Shown here in pieces: positions 53,223-63,544 of a stretch of DNA of 64,000 nucleotides. How positions within the stretch are numbered: the first letter of the stretch is position 1; each line of letters begins with the position of its first letter. The stretch covers positions 248,001 through 312,000 of the forward strand of contig JAKFVU010000082.1 in the NCBI GenBank assembly GCA_021732025.1. The letters are read 5' to 3'. A program made the translations under genes and the position numbers. The notes beneath the pieces are model-generated. The model searched no databases, was not told where the DNA came from, and saw nothing but the letters and a program-made list of their open reading frames with translations. The stretch is from Candidatus Obscuribacterales bacterium (GTDB lineage: Bacteria; Cyanobacteriota; Vampirovibrionia; Obscuribacterales; Obscuribacteraceae).

Positions 53223-56200
53223 GCCACTGCGGAAAGGTCCAGAGCCGTTCGTTAGTTCGCCGAGTAAAGCTGAGTTTTTTAGCACTTTATCAATAGTTTG
53301 CCGATCTTGGCGACTTGTCGATTGCAGCATATTTTTAAGAGGAATGACGTTGGTTAATGCCGATGGTATTGAGAAATCCATACCGAAGGCTCTTAGATCA
53401 GCATTGATGTCTTCTTCTTTTGCATTGCGATAGCCAATCCAGCGGTAGGCCCCAACAGTCCTCTCGAAATCTCGAGCAGACTGTTTGCTCAAAACCACTA
53501 AGCGGCCCGGATCTAGTGTAATCAATTTCTTATCGGCAACAATATTTACGGCGTTCTCTTTGCTTTGGTGCAAATCGAAGACCGCCACATCATCAGCAGT
53601 CTTCATAACGAAAACCACAGCTCCAGCTGGAACAATTACAGAAGCCTCGCCAGCATGAATAACGATGTCTTGGGCCGGAGCGAATATCATATTGCCTTGC
53701 TCCAAACCAAAGCTATTGCCGCTCGTGTCTCCGAGTAAAACGATACCTTCTTCTCCAAGCTTGGCAATTTCTTCTTTAGTAAAGTTGCTTTTATAGGTCA
53801 CTTGTCCATCTATCAACACTCGCGAACCCACGCTGTTTTTGCGCACAAGCTCATCATTGTCTTGATTTATTACTCCAGTCAATTGCTCTTGATCAAACAC
53901 TGGCGTTAAATCAGTAGGTATACGCAGGCCTAAAATCTCGGGATTCTGAGATGGGCGTTGCGCCAAGAGAAATGCCGCTAGGTCAAAGCCTCTAGCAGCA
54001 CCAGTAATAGTGTTATTTGCCGGAGCAGGTGTTGGTGCAGGGAAAATTGCATTGTAAGAAATGAGTGGCGTGTTGAAAGGTGAGGATGGCAACACAGTAG
54101 GAGGAGTTGGGGTGATGGTCAGGAGGCCAGAAGACAGGCCTGAAGGCAAACCAGTGACTGTATTGAGATTACCTATGGTCAACTGCTGACCGGCATTAAT
54201 GCTTCCTCCACCAACGTTAACAGTCAGTGGCTGGCCAGCACCAGCTCCGATACCGACCACACCTGTGCCAGCGGTTCCTCCTACTGCTGAGACCGGGGCA
54301 TTGATGTTAAAGGTCGGGTTGTTGGTAATATTGTTAGCCACAAGAGTGACAACGCCACCGGCACCAGTGCCACCATTTGCCGAGATCGGTGAATTGGCAG
54401 TAAAGCCATTGCTCAATACAGTGACGCGACCACCATTAACTGAACCATTCGAAGCAATACCTGAGGCCGTTCCGTTGGGGATCGGATTACCGGCAATAAA
54501 TGGATTGCTGGAGGTTGTATTGATGCTTATTACACCGCCACTGCCATTGGTAGCTCGAGTGGAAATGCTGTTGCCATCTGGACCTATTGCAATAACGCTC
54601 AAATTAGAGCTGTTGCTGGTTATTGAGCCCCCATTGCCCGCAACACCACCTAAAGACTGAAGCGTTCTGACAGAGATGTCACCCACACTATTTAAGGTAA
54701 TGGCGCCACCATTGCCACTGCCAACAGCGCTGCCATTAGACCTTATATTGCCACCATTTATGATGCCACCACTAGCACTAACATTGATAGTTCCACCAGA
54801 ACCAGCAATGCCGCCACCGTTAGCGCTGAGATCCAGGCCTCCAAAGTTAACGCTTCCACTGGCAACAATATTGACACTGCCTGCATTGCCAACGGCACTA
54901 GATGTATTGATTGGGCTGCTGAAATTGAGATTACCACTTTGGGTGACAAAACCCACAGCGGTAGGGTTACCTACTGCCGACAAAATATTATTGTTGCCGC
55001 TCAATTGGCCCAGATTTACGTTCAGAATATTTGCGCCCACATTGTAGTTAATGGCCGGCGCCTGCACTAGACTTCCCGCAGCCCCACTAAGTGTAATTGC
55101 ACCCTGATTAGCGGCACCGGCAGCATTGAAATTGACGATGGTCGTGCCGAGCAAAGTGGAACTGGCTCCGAGATTAACGCTGAGACCATTGCCTGGGGCA
55201 TTGCTATCAACTGTTAATGCGGTGTTGGTGGCCCGTAGCTGCGAGTTAGCACCTAGATTGAGTACAGCGGTGTTGGCAGTAACGCTACCCCCACTAACCA
55301 CAGCATTAGAGAGAGTTACATCAGAGCCAGCCGCAACCCCAGCTACTATCGTGAGCACACCGCTGGTGGTGACATTGTTATTGATACGCACATCTGCCAC
55401 GCCCGTCCCCGAGCGCAAGGTGAGATTACCGGAAGTGCTATTGACCGCGCCAGCAACAATTAAATTTGCATTAGTGCCATTTGCCGTAAAGCTAGTAGTA
55501 CCAGCTGAATTAAATGGCCCTACTTGAAGATCACCAGCACTAGTGGTGACCGCAGCAGTCGAAGTTGTAGCCCCGTTAGAGACAACGGCACCATTAATCT
55601 GATTAACGTTGGCAGATACTGTACCGCCTCTAAGCGAAACAGTATTTCCGGCATTGATTAGTCCGTTTGCACCAGAAATAACAATGTTACCGGCCGTGGT
55701 TGGATTGAATAAAATATCACCACTACTAGCAGCGGCATTAATTTGAGAAGCGGCACCCATTGTCACCTGTAGGGCATTTCCAGCCCGGTTGCTTTGCACG
55801 CTGACGTCGCCATTGCTAGCTGTGACTCTGTTGTTTGGGCCAGTGAGCAAAAGAGTAGGTGTAGTTAGGCTGACATTGCCACTGGCAAGTAAATCAGCAT
55901 TGTTTGCAAACGAAATAGAGTTGGCAGCTGCTCCACCTGAAGTGAGAGTGATATTGCCAGAATTGGAAACTAGATCATCCCGCACTACTATATTGGCCGG
56001 ACTGACGAAGGTCAGATCACCATTGGAAACAATCGGTCCAAGACGCAGGTCTCCTAAAGTACTCGCTTGAGCGACGGAGACATTGAATGGAGTACCAGAG
56101 CCCGAAACGACACCATTAATCTGTCTGACATTAACATTGACGCCATTGCTCACACCGTTGAAATTGACTGTGCCTGCACCATTGTTTGCAGTCAAAACAC

Positions 56201-59200
56201 CGTTTGACGGTCCACCGGTTACAACTATCGAGCCCGCTGCAGCATTGAAGGCAATATTGCCTAGAGTAGCCCGCAGCAAAGAGTTAGGACCATTCAAACT
56301 AACTGATAATGCGTTTGTTGGTGCATTACTTGAAATTTGCAGATTGCCAGTGCTTGCAATTACCGCACCGCTGCCGTTAACTACTAAGCTAGGGGTGGTA
56401 ATAATAGTGCTAGCACCAGCGGCTGTGACAGCATTGGCAACTGTGATAGCTGAATTGTTGCCACTTCCAGATATCACATTTAGAGTACCAGTTGTTGTCA
56501 CTGCATTATTGATGGCCACATTGGCAGCGTCTCCGCTACCTGCCTGCAACGTCAAGTTGCCCGCTCCCGAATTTATAGCACCAGCAGCAATCAAGTCAGC
56601 TCCAACTCCATTGGCACTGAACGAAGTGACACCACTAGATGTATACGCGCCCACTCTAAGATCGCCATTGGCTGTGGCTATAGAAGTTGTAGTGCTAGTG
56701 CCGTTAGAAATTACCCGCCCATTTATTTGATTGACACTTACCGCTACCGCTCCGCCTCTAAGAGATACAGTATTGCCAGCATTAAGTAATCCATTGCTAG
56801 GACCAACACCCGTAACCGTAATGCTGCCAGCGGCAGTTGGGTTGAAGAAAATGTCACCTGTGGCAGGTGTGGCAGCATTGATCTGGGCTCCAGCTCCTAA
56901 AGTGACAGCTAAAGCCGCACCGGCAGTATTGCTCTGCAAGGTTACATCGCCAGCAGTAGCAGTGACTGTATTGTTGCCACCGTTCAACAGCAAATTAGGA
57001 GTATTCAAAATAATGTTATTACTAGCTAGCAAGTCGGCATTAGTAGCAAAACCAATTTGTCCGCTTGAGGCATTGCTTGACGTGAGAGTCAGACTGCCGC
57101 CACTAGTAGTAATGTCGGAGGCAACTGCCATATTGCCAGCACTAGTGAGGACAATATTGCCGGTAGCGTTTATTGCTCCTAGGTTTAATTGTGATCCAAC
57201 TAAACCGCTGTTGACTGTGAAGGTTGAGCCAGCACCTGTCACTGTTCCAAGCAGCTGATTAGCACTGGCAGAAACCGCATTGCTGCCACCATTGAGATTG
57301 ATTACTCCGGCACCACCACTGGCACTGATGATGCCATTGGCGGCCCCGCCAGTAATAGCGATTGCCCCAGGCACCCCAATAGTATTAAAGCTGACATTGC
57401 CATTGGTTGATTGAATAGTTGCCGTCGGGCCGGCCAGCGCTACAGCCAGAGCTCCGCTAGCCAGGTTGCTCGAGACTTGAAGAGCACCAGACGACTGCAC
57501 CATACCTGTGCCGTTCACCGCCAATCGCGGAGTCGCAATAGTAGTATTGGCACCAACCAGACTGGCGCCATTGGCGACGGTTACTGTCGAACCGGCGAGG
57601 TTGCCACTAGAGACAATTAGATTACCATTAGAAGTGGTGCTGCCGTTAACTGTCACATTAGCATTGGCGCCACTACCCGCCTGCAAAGTAAGATTGCCAA
57701 CACTGCTGATTGCCCCTCGAGTAATGACATCGGCACCGACACCATTTGCTTGCAAAAGTGTAATTCCACCAGAGGTTATCGGTCCGGCATTGAGGTCTCC
57801 AGCTTGAGTAAGCAGAGCCACAGTGGAACCAGTAGCAGTGGCAGTGCCAACAATATTGTTCACTTTAACGTCAACAGCGGCAATTCCACCATTGAAGTTA
57901 ACTAGTGGGGTAGCACCACCTGCCTGAAGCGTACCCAGAGCAGCACCAGAATTGATAGTAATGGCACCGCTTGCAGCACCATTGAAAGAGAGACTATTAG
58001 TAGTAGCAGCCAAAACGCTGCCAGAAGATAGGGTTACAGCAAGTGAATTACCAGCCGCATTGCTTGAAATATCTAGCATGCCAGAGGTAGCCTGGATACG
58101 ACTATTGACACCCAAAGCCAGATTTGGGGTGCTAACGTTTGTGGTGCCACCACTGGCGCTGATAGCACTGGCCACAGTAACCACAGAGCTGGCGTCTGAA
58201 CTCGAACGCAGATTTAGCGTACCTGTTGTTGTCACTGCATTATTGATGGCCACATTGGCAGCGGCTCCGCTACCGGCCTGTAGCGTCAAGTTACCCGCAC
58301 CTGAATTTATAGCACCAGCAGCAATCAAGTCAGCTCCAACTCCATTGGCACTGAAGGAAGTGACACCACTAGATGTATACGCGCCCACTCTAAGATCGCC
58401 ATTAGCTGTGGCTATAGAAGTTGTAGTGCTGGTGCCGTTAGAAATTACCCGCCCATTTATTTGATTGACATTAACCGCTACCGCTCCGCCTCTAAGCGAA
58501 ACTGTATTGCCAGCATTCAATAATCCATTGATAGGAGCCGGGCCAACACCCGTAACCGTAATGCTGCCAGCGACAGTTGGGTTGAAGAATATGTCACCGG
58601 TGGCAGGTGTGGCAGCATTGATCTGGGCTCCAGCTCCTAGAGTGACAGCTAAAGCCGCACCAGCAGTATTGCTCTGCAAGGTTACATCGCCAGCAGTAGC
58701 AGTGACTGTATTGTTGCCACCGTTCAACAGCAAATTAGGAGTATTCAAAATTACGTTATTACTAGCTAGCAAGTCGGCATTGGTAGCAAAACCAATTTGT
58801 CCGCTTGAGGCATTGCTTGAGGTAAGAGTCAGACTGCCGCCACTAGTAGTAATGTCGGAGGCAACTGCCACATTGCCAGCACTAGTGAGGACAATATTAC
58901 CGGTAGCGTTTATTGCTCCTAGGTTTAGTTGTGATCCAACTAAACCGCTGTTGACTGTGAAGGTTGAGCCAGCACCTGTCACTGTTCCAAGCAGCTGAAT
59001 AGCACTGGCAGAAACCGCATTGCTGCCACCATTGAGATTGATTACTCCGGCACCACCACTGGCACTGATGATGCCGTTGGCGGCCCCGCCAGTAATTGTA
59101 ATTGCCCCGGGCACCCCAATAGTATTAAAACTGACATTGCCATTGGTTGATTGAATAGTTGCCGTCGGGCCGGCCATAGAAGCTGTTAGAGCGTGACTTA

Positions 59201-62200
59201 CAGAATTGCTAGACAGCTGTAAGTCGCCAGTAGAAGCAACTAAAGAGGCTCCGGCAGCAACAGTTAGAGCGGGAGTATTGACAGACAAGTTAGGGGCAGT
59301 GAGCGATGAACCGGCAAGCAAATCAATACTGGCAGTTCCACTTGAGCCAGCTGTTAGAACGGTGGTGCCACCTGAGTCAGAAGTGATAACGTTATTAATG
59401 GTTATATCTGAATTGGCTCCAGATGTTTGTATGACTAAATTGCCAGCACCAGATTCAGTGACAGCCTGATTCAGTATTATGTTTGAAGCGGTTCCGGCAC
59501 CACTGGTCACTAACGATAAATCACCGCTGCCAGTCTTACTTATAGCTCCATTAACAGTGATTACACCACCATTGGCAGCTAGACCCGAGGTCTGGAAAGA
59601 TATTCCGCCGGCGCTGTTGAGTACGCTACCTATGGTAGTTATGTCGCCGCCTGCACCATTCACAAATGTGGTCACGCCACTTGTGGTAAGGGCACCAACT
59701 CTAAGAAGCCCAGAGGCCGCTGTGACATTGAGAGTTCCAGTGTTGCCATTGATGCTGCTTGTTGCATCCAGGCGGCCAACATTGACAGATGTCAAAGAAG
59801 TATTGCGGGCATTAATGGTCCCGATATTTGCTGCTGCTGCTCGAAGAGCTCCGCCAACGACAGACCCACTGAGCGCGCCTGTGGCTGAAAAGAATGTAAC
59901 AGGAAGAATGGGTGTGGCAGTGCTGATACTGATATTACCGACTCCAGAGCCGATAGTATTTACTCCCCCGGCCACTTGAATAGAGTTGCCCGCCGCATTA
60001 GTCTGTTCCGCCACCAGCTCAACATTGCCACCGGATGTCAGTAAAGTTAGAGCAGCAGGCAATAGAATTCGCCCGTTAGTAGTGCTACCTGCAGTTGGCG
60101 CTGCTGCTACCATCGTGAGGTTGCCACCGCCTGTATTGAGACTGGTAATAGCATTTGTTGCTAGGTCAATATTGCCACCTACACCAGAACGGCCGCTGAC
60201 ATCGACATTTGCAGTAGGTGTTACAGAATCGAGCGAGCCATTGGCGCCTGCAGCAAAAAAGGCCGAACCACCATTAGTATTGATTGCAATGGCAGAACCA
60301 GAACTTATGCTCCCGTTAGAAACTACTGCAAGGCTAGAGCCTCCAGTATTAATGGCACCATTGAGAGCGATCGACTGAGTAGGAGGCACCGCTGCAGCAG
60401 AAGGCGAGGCGACCAGCTTGACACTGCCTCCCGACGAAGCTGTGATGCTAGCCAAAACAAGGTTGGCACCGTTGCCGTGAACTACGGCATTGCCACCGGT
60501 GCTGCCCATCATAGACAGACTGCCAAGACTAATTTGTTTTCCGCTGCTGACAGTAGACCTGTTCTCAGCGAAAAAATTACCGGCGCTAGATACACCGTTT
60601 GTTGTAAAAGTAAATGTTGGTGCAGTGATATTGCCGGTTCCATCGCCATCTTGATCTGAGAGAAGGGAAATGTTGCCACCATTACCCACTGTAGAGCTAG
60701 TACTCAAGTTGCCATTAGAGAGGGTGAGTGTGTCCCCCGCAGACAAGAGAACATTTCCACCAGAAGTAGCGAAGCTACCGGCGTTTAAATTGATACTTTC
60801 GCCAAAATTGTTCGATGTCGCAGTGAAACTACCGCCTTGAGTATTCACGGCTCCAAGATTGAGAGTAATAGCACCACCGGCGGAGATGCTGACATTGCCC
60901 CCCGACCTAATTGATTGAGCTACCCCGCCTCCAATCTGAATGCGCTGATCTGTGGTTCCCGATGCCAGGGGAAAAGCGAAAGAGCCGCCATTAGAGATGT
61001 TGCCGCTTGAGTCGTAAGTGACACCACCAGCGCTTACCGTCGGCTGAGCAAGAGCAACAGTAATATTGCCCGCAGATGTAGCAGGTCCAGAAGCGCTAAG
61101 CGAACCAAGCTGTATGCCGACGGCTGCCGCTCCAGCACTTCGCCCCGCAGCAACAGTAATGTTGCCGTTAGTAAAGCCAGAGCCAGATCCAGCGGTATTA
61201 ATATTAGAAGTGGTCGGCAGTAAAATAGTACCGTTTCCACTTCCGGCAGTATTGGCAAAAGCAATTAAGGTAACATTACCACCAGCTCCGCTGCTTCCAC
61301 TAGCATCAATTAGTGAGACCCCAGCTCCAGTGGTGAGTGTAATATTGCCACCAGTGGCTGTGCCACCAGTGACATTGACCGTTCCAACCAGGGGTATAGC
61401 GCCCGAAGGCGGTGCACCAGCAACGGTGGCAACACCGCCACCGGCTGCGGCAGTGGTAAAAGCCGCGCCCGCAATCATTGTGATGTCTTGGCCAACACCC
61501 GAGCCATTACGGGCAGTTATTGCATAGCCACCTGCTCCAGAATTGGTAATATTGCCAGAGGCTATGATGGCCAGCTTTTCTCCCACGGTGATATTGCCGG
61601 AAATGGCAATATTTCCGGTATTGAAATAAGTTGGATCGCCAACCAAACATTGCTCACCGAGGCTTAGAGTATCGGTATTGGCCGAGACATGAGCGGCCTC
61701 TCCATAGGTGTTGAGCACTCCGGTTAGCTGATTTACATGAATCTCAGCTGTGCCGAGACCGGCGTTAACATTGAGTTTTGATGAATGGAAATCACCACCA
61801 CTAACAGTGACGTTAGCACTGCTCAAATTTTCAGCAGTACGAAAGTTTATGTTGTCTCGGGCAATTACTCTTCCGGCCAAATTATTGAAATCGATATTTG
61901 AGGCCAAAGTTGCAGCAGCAGTGTTTACGTTAACGCTACCTAAAGGTGCCGTGAGCATTCCGCTATTAACAAAATTACCAGAAAGAGAGTTGAGGTTGAG
62001 GTTGCCCGCACTTGCTATCACCGTACCGCTGTTGGTGAAGCTGCCTGCGCTATTAATAGTTAAAAAGCCAGGAGAGCTTATCATTCCTGAATTGTTTAGA
62101 AAACCAGCTGTATTGATAGTAAGACCAGAAGAAGAGAAAAGGCCGCTACTAAATGCTGGCGATCCAAGAGATAAGGCAGGCACTGAGGAAGAGTCGCCGC

Positions 62201-63350
62201 TGAGCAGCCCCGTGACTGTTAAGTTGCCAAAATTGAGAATGGACGATGTCGAACTGTTATTTTGCAAGGCAAAGAAAGAGCCTAGAATACTGGTTGAACC
62301 GCTGACCACAAATGGATTACTGACACTAAATCCGACACCACTCAAAGTGACATTGGTTGGTAGCACCAGACTGCTAAGGGCTCCAGTTTGGTTGGCTAAG
62401 AGCGTCAGATTACCTGACTGAGACACTCCAGAGTCTGTCAGAACAATACTCTGAGTGCCTTGTCCCACTACTTGTGTAAGGGCCACATACTGCGATGGTG
62501 TTACTAACTGACCTGGATGTATGGTTAAAGCCGTGCCACCAATTACGGCACCGCTCGAGTTCATTGCCCCACCTACTAAAATTGTCACCGGTTGACTAAC
62601 CGGAGCAGCAATAGTGGCCTGACTAGAGGAAAGGTCGAGACCCAATCCGGAAGCAAATACAGTATTAGATCCCGTAGTCAGATAAACAGCCTGATTGGAA
62701 TCAGAACCAGAAACTGGCGCTGGTGTTGAAATTGATGTTGAAACTGAAACTGGTGCTGAAGCTAGCGTTGAATCTGATACCGGCGCTAGAACAGGGGCAG
62801 GGGCAGAGGCAGAGGGAGAAGCAGCGGCAGAGGCAGCGGCAGATGCCGTAGCAGCTCCAGCATCCGCTACACTACTTGTAGTATTAAGACTATGACTGGC
62901 GGTTAAAGTTGAAGGCACATCAGGAGTCAGCGTTACCCCCGATACAGCCGGTATCAAGCCGCCCACAGCATCCACCTGTGGCATTCCCGGCGCCGGTGGA
63001 ACAGCTGGTCCTTGATGGCCGGTTCCGCTCTGACTATCAGTCGAAGTACCAGGAAGCTTATCTCCAGTGGTAATGACGATGCCTTGAGTGGCACTTCCCA
63101 TTGTTGTCAGACTTTGAACATTACTACCTGCGACATCAATACTTTGGGCGCCTGTATTGACTGTTGCAGGACCACTATAGGTTTGTGCATAAGCACGCAC
63201 TTCGGTTAACTTGGGACTGGCGGCCAACAAGAATATAGAAGCTGCAATAAGCTTGCTCCGCAGGCCTTTTAGTTCAATGGCCTTGCCGTTTCTAAGATTA
63301 CAATTGACAGCAAGCGAAGTGCTGACTAAACAAAAGAACCTTCGAGGCAA
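53205..63350 (-). CDS. Giant beta-strand-repeat surface protein (filamentous-haemagglutinin-like)
   Basis: About 3,381 residues. An extended signal region (KLIAASIFLLAASPKLTEVRAYAQ) is followed by an Ala/Ser/Pro-rich stretch (about 150-220). Then come thousands of residues of short Gly/Asn/Ser/Thr-rich strands (GNLTLQAGSG, GGNVTLIA, ASGNIT), as in beta-helical adhesins. Two ~320-residue blocks (about 1392-1712 and 1972-2290) are nearly identical. The last ~250 residues differ: charged, with NMIFAPAQDIVIHAGEASVIVPAG and LDPGRLVVLS, resembling a FecR-like domain. No NPNG/NPNL motif of classical two-partner exoproteins and no autotransporter barrel were seen. The frame opens at GTG 63383, but TTG 63350 lies 7 nt after GGAG and is preferred. 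Probably cell-surface adhesion or matrix. Confidence 0.87.
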   Translation of the reverse strand: MPRRFFCLVSTSLAVNCNLRNGKAIELKGLRSKLIAASIFLLAASPKLTEVRAYAQTYSGPATVNTGAQSIDVAGSNVQSLTTMGSATQGIVITTGDKLPGTSTDSQSGTGHQGPAVPPAPGMPQVDAVGGLIPAVSGVTLTPDVPSTLTASHSLNTTSSVADAGAATASAAASAAASPSASAPAPVLAPVSDSTLASAPVSVSTSISTPAPVSGSDSNQAVYLTTGSNTVFASGLGLDLSSSQATIAAPVSQPVTILVGGAMNSSGAVIGGTALTIHPGQLVTPSQYVALTQVVGQGTQSIVLTDSGVSQSGNLTLLANQTGALSSLVLPTNVTLSGVGFSVSNPFVVSGSTSILGSFFALQNNSSTSSILNFGNLTVTGLLSGDSSSVPALSLGSPAFSSGLFSSSGLTINTAGFLNNSGMISSPGFLTINSAGSFTNSGTVIASAGNLNLNSLSGNFVNSGMLTAPLGSVNVNTAAATLASNIDFNNLAGRVIARDNINFRTAENLSSANVTVSGGDFHSSKLNVNAGLGTAEIHVNQLTGVLNTYGEAAHVSANTDTLSLGEQCLVGDPTYFNTGNIAISGNITVGEKLAIIASGNITNSGAGGYAITARNGSGVGQDITMIAGAAFTTAAAGGGVATVAGAPPSGAIPLVGTVNVTGGTATGGNITLTTGAGVSLIDASGSSGAGGNVTLIAFANTAGSGNGTILLPTTSNINTAGSGSGFTNGNITVAAGRSAGAAAVGIQLGSLSASGPATSAGNITVALAQPTVSAGGVTYDSSGNISNGGSFAFPLASGTTDQRIQIGGGVAQSIRSGGNVSISAGGAITLNLGAVNTQGGSFTATSNNFGESINLNAGSFATSGGNVLLSAGDTLTLSNGNLSTSSTVGNGGNISLLSDQDGDGTGNITAPTFTFTTNGVSSAGNFFAENRSTVSSGKQISLGSLSMMGSTGGNAVVHGNGANLVLASITASSGGSVKLVASPSAAAVPPTQSIALNGAINTGGSSLAVVSNGSISSGSAIAINTNGGSAFFAAGANGSLDSVTPTANVDVSGRSGVGGNIDLATNAITSLNTGGGNLTMVAAAPTAGSTTNGRILLPAALTLLTSGGNVELVAEQTNAAGNSIQVAGGVNTIGSGVGNISISTATPILPVTFFSATGALSGSVVGGALRAAAANIGTINARNTSLTSVNVGRLDATSSINGNTGTLNVTAASGLLRVGALTTSGVTTFVNGAGGDITTIGSVLNSAGGISFQTSGLAANGGVITVNGAISKTGSGDLSLVTSGAGTASNIILNQAVTESGAGNLVIQTSGANSDITINNVITSDSGGTTVLTAGSSGTASIDLLAGSSLTAPNLSVNTPALTVAAGASLVASTGDLQLSSNSVSHALTASMAGPTATIQSTNGNVSFNTIGVPGAITITGGAANGIISASGGAGVINLNGGSNAVSASAIQLLGTVTGAGSTFTVNSGLVGSQLNLGAINATGNIVLTSAGNVAVASDITTSGGSLTLTSSNASSGQIGFATNADLLASNNVILNTPNLLLNGGNNTVTATAGDVTLQSNTAGAALAVTLGAGAQINAATPATGDIFFNPTVAGSITVTGVGPAPINGLLNAGNTVSLRGGAVAVNVNQINGRVISNGTSTTTSIATANGDLRVGAYTSSGVTSFSANGVGADLIAAGAINSGAGNLTLQAGSGAAANVAINNAVTTTGTLNLRSSSDASSVVTVASAISASGGTTNVSTPNLALGVNSRIQATSGMLDISSNAAGNSLAVTLSSGSVLAATTNSLSFNGAASGAITINSGAALGTLQAGGATPLVNFNGGIAAVDVKVNNIVGTATATGSTVALLTQAGDLNAGPITSGGITLLQANGVGADVITRGAISSVGNLTLQAGSGANANVTVNGSTTSNGNLIVSSGNLAGSTVTVANGASLVGANTTIATPRLAVNGTGMVQSSGALQVSSNLASGALAVALAGPTATIQSTNGNVSFNTIGVPGAIAITGGAANGIISASGGAGVINLNGGSNAVSASANQLLGTVTGAGSTFTVNSGLVGSQLNLGAINATGNIVLTSAGNMAVASDITTSGGSLTLTSSNASSGQIGFATNADLLASNNIILNTPNLLLNGGNNTVTATAGDVTLQSNTAGAALAVTLGAGAQINAATPATGDIFFNPTAAGSITVTGVGPSNGLLNAGNTVSLRGGAVAVSVNQINGRVISNGTSTTTSIATANGDLRVGAYTSSGVTSFSANGVGADLIAAGAINSGAGNLTLQAGSGDAANVAINNAVTTTGTLNVISGSGNNSAITVANAVTAAGASTIITTPSLVVNGSGAVIASTGNLQISSNAPTNALSVSLNGPNSLLRATLGNIAFNAAAGSIVVTGGPSNGVLTANNGAGTVNFNGVSNGVNVNVRQINGVVSGSGTPFNVSVAQASTLGDLRLGPIVSNGDLTFVSPANIVVRDDLVSNSGNITLTSGGAAANSISFANNADLLASGNVSLTTPTLLLTGPNNRVTASNGDVSVQSNRAGNALQVTMGAASQINAAASSGDILFNPTTAGNIVISGANGLINAGNTVSLRGGTVSANVNQINGAVVSNGATTSTAAVTTSAGDLQVGPFNSAGTTSFTANGTNANLIVAGAVNSTSGNLTLRSGTGVADVRINNNVTTSGVLTIVAGVAAGSDVTLSNAVVSGGSVTANTAVLNLGANSQLRATNTALTVDSNAPGNGLSVNLGASSTLLGTTIVNFNAAGAANQGAITLSGAAGSLVQAPAINYNVGANILNVNLGQLSGNNNILSAVGNPTAVGFVTQSGNLNFSSPINTSSAVGNAGSVNIVASGSVNFGGLDLSANGGGIAGSGGTINVSASGGIINGGNIRSNGSAVGSGNGGAITLNSVGDISVRTLQSLGGVAGNGGSITSNSSNLSVIAIGPDGNSISTRATNGSGGVISINTTSSNPFIAGNPIPNGTASGIASNGSVNGGRVTVLSNGFTANSPISANGGTGAGGVVTLVANNITNNPTFNINAPVSAVGGTAGTGVVGIGAGAGQPLTVNVGGGSINAGQQLTIGNLNTVTGLPSGLSSGLLTITPTPPTVLPSSPFNTPLISYNAIFPAPTPAPANNTITGAARGFDLAAFLLAQRPSQNPEILGLRIPTDLTPVFDQEQLTGVINQDNDELVRKNSVGSRVLIDGQVTYKSNFTKEEIAKLGEEGIVLLGDTSGNSFGLEQGNMIFAPAQDIVIHAGEASVIVPAGAVVFVMKTADDVAVFDLHQSKENAVNIVADKKLITLDPGRLVVLSKQSARDFERTVGAYRWIGYRNAKEEDINADLRAFGMDFSIPSALTNVIPLKNMLQSTSRQDRQTIDKVLKNSALLGELTNGSGPFRSGSDLSQ
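56479..57435 (-). repeat. Long internal direct repeat, copy A (distal)
   Basis: About 957 bp inside the giant gene, nearly identical to 58213-59175 at an offset of 1,734-1,740 bp. Differences are scattered single bases plus one 6-bp gap (copy A lacks two codons near 56795). It encodes about 320 residues. Confidence 0.9.
58213..59175 (-). repeat. Long internal direct repeat, copy B (proximal)
   Basis: About 963 bp, the partner of copy A. Sequence outside the two copies, including the ~780 bp between them, is related only at the level of short motifs, so the copies reflect a recent in-frame duplication or gene conversion. Confidence 0.9.
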
Positions 63351-63400
63351 AGTAAGACTCCTTTTGTACCTAAATAGCAGCACAATCTCTATCTGGTACT

Positions 63401-63416
63401 TGGACCAATTGGTCCA
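63401..63416. promoter_or_regulatory. 16-bp perfect palindrome, candidate operator
   Basis: TGGACCAATTGGTCCA lies in the 194-bp gap between the giant gene and the divergent exported-protein gene, 51 bp from the giant gene's start. A second small hairpin (TTGCCT, CCCG, AGGCAA, 63440-63455) is nearby. A perfect palindrome of this length between divergent surface-protein genes is typical of a dimeric regulator site. Confidence 0.5.
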
Positions 63417-63544
63417 GTTTTTGAAATCGGCTCGTCATCTTGCCTCCCGAGGCAATGTGCACGCAACGACAACGCAGTATCTATCTGTTAAAATATAACA
63501 CAGTAAATAAGACCTTGGCCGTTTCATTAGAAGCTTGCGAAGGC

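Noticed and set aside
54199..62421. Long rightward frames of 100-220 codons opposite the giant gene (for example 56083-56730, 61750-62421)
   Set aside because: They are antisense to a repetitive, stop-poor coding region and have Leu/Pro/Val-rich translations that repeat with the underlying gene; no SD or domain.
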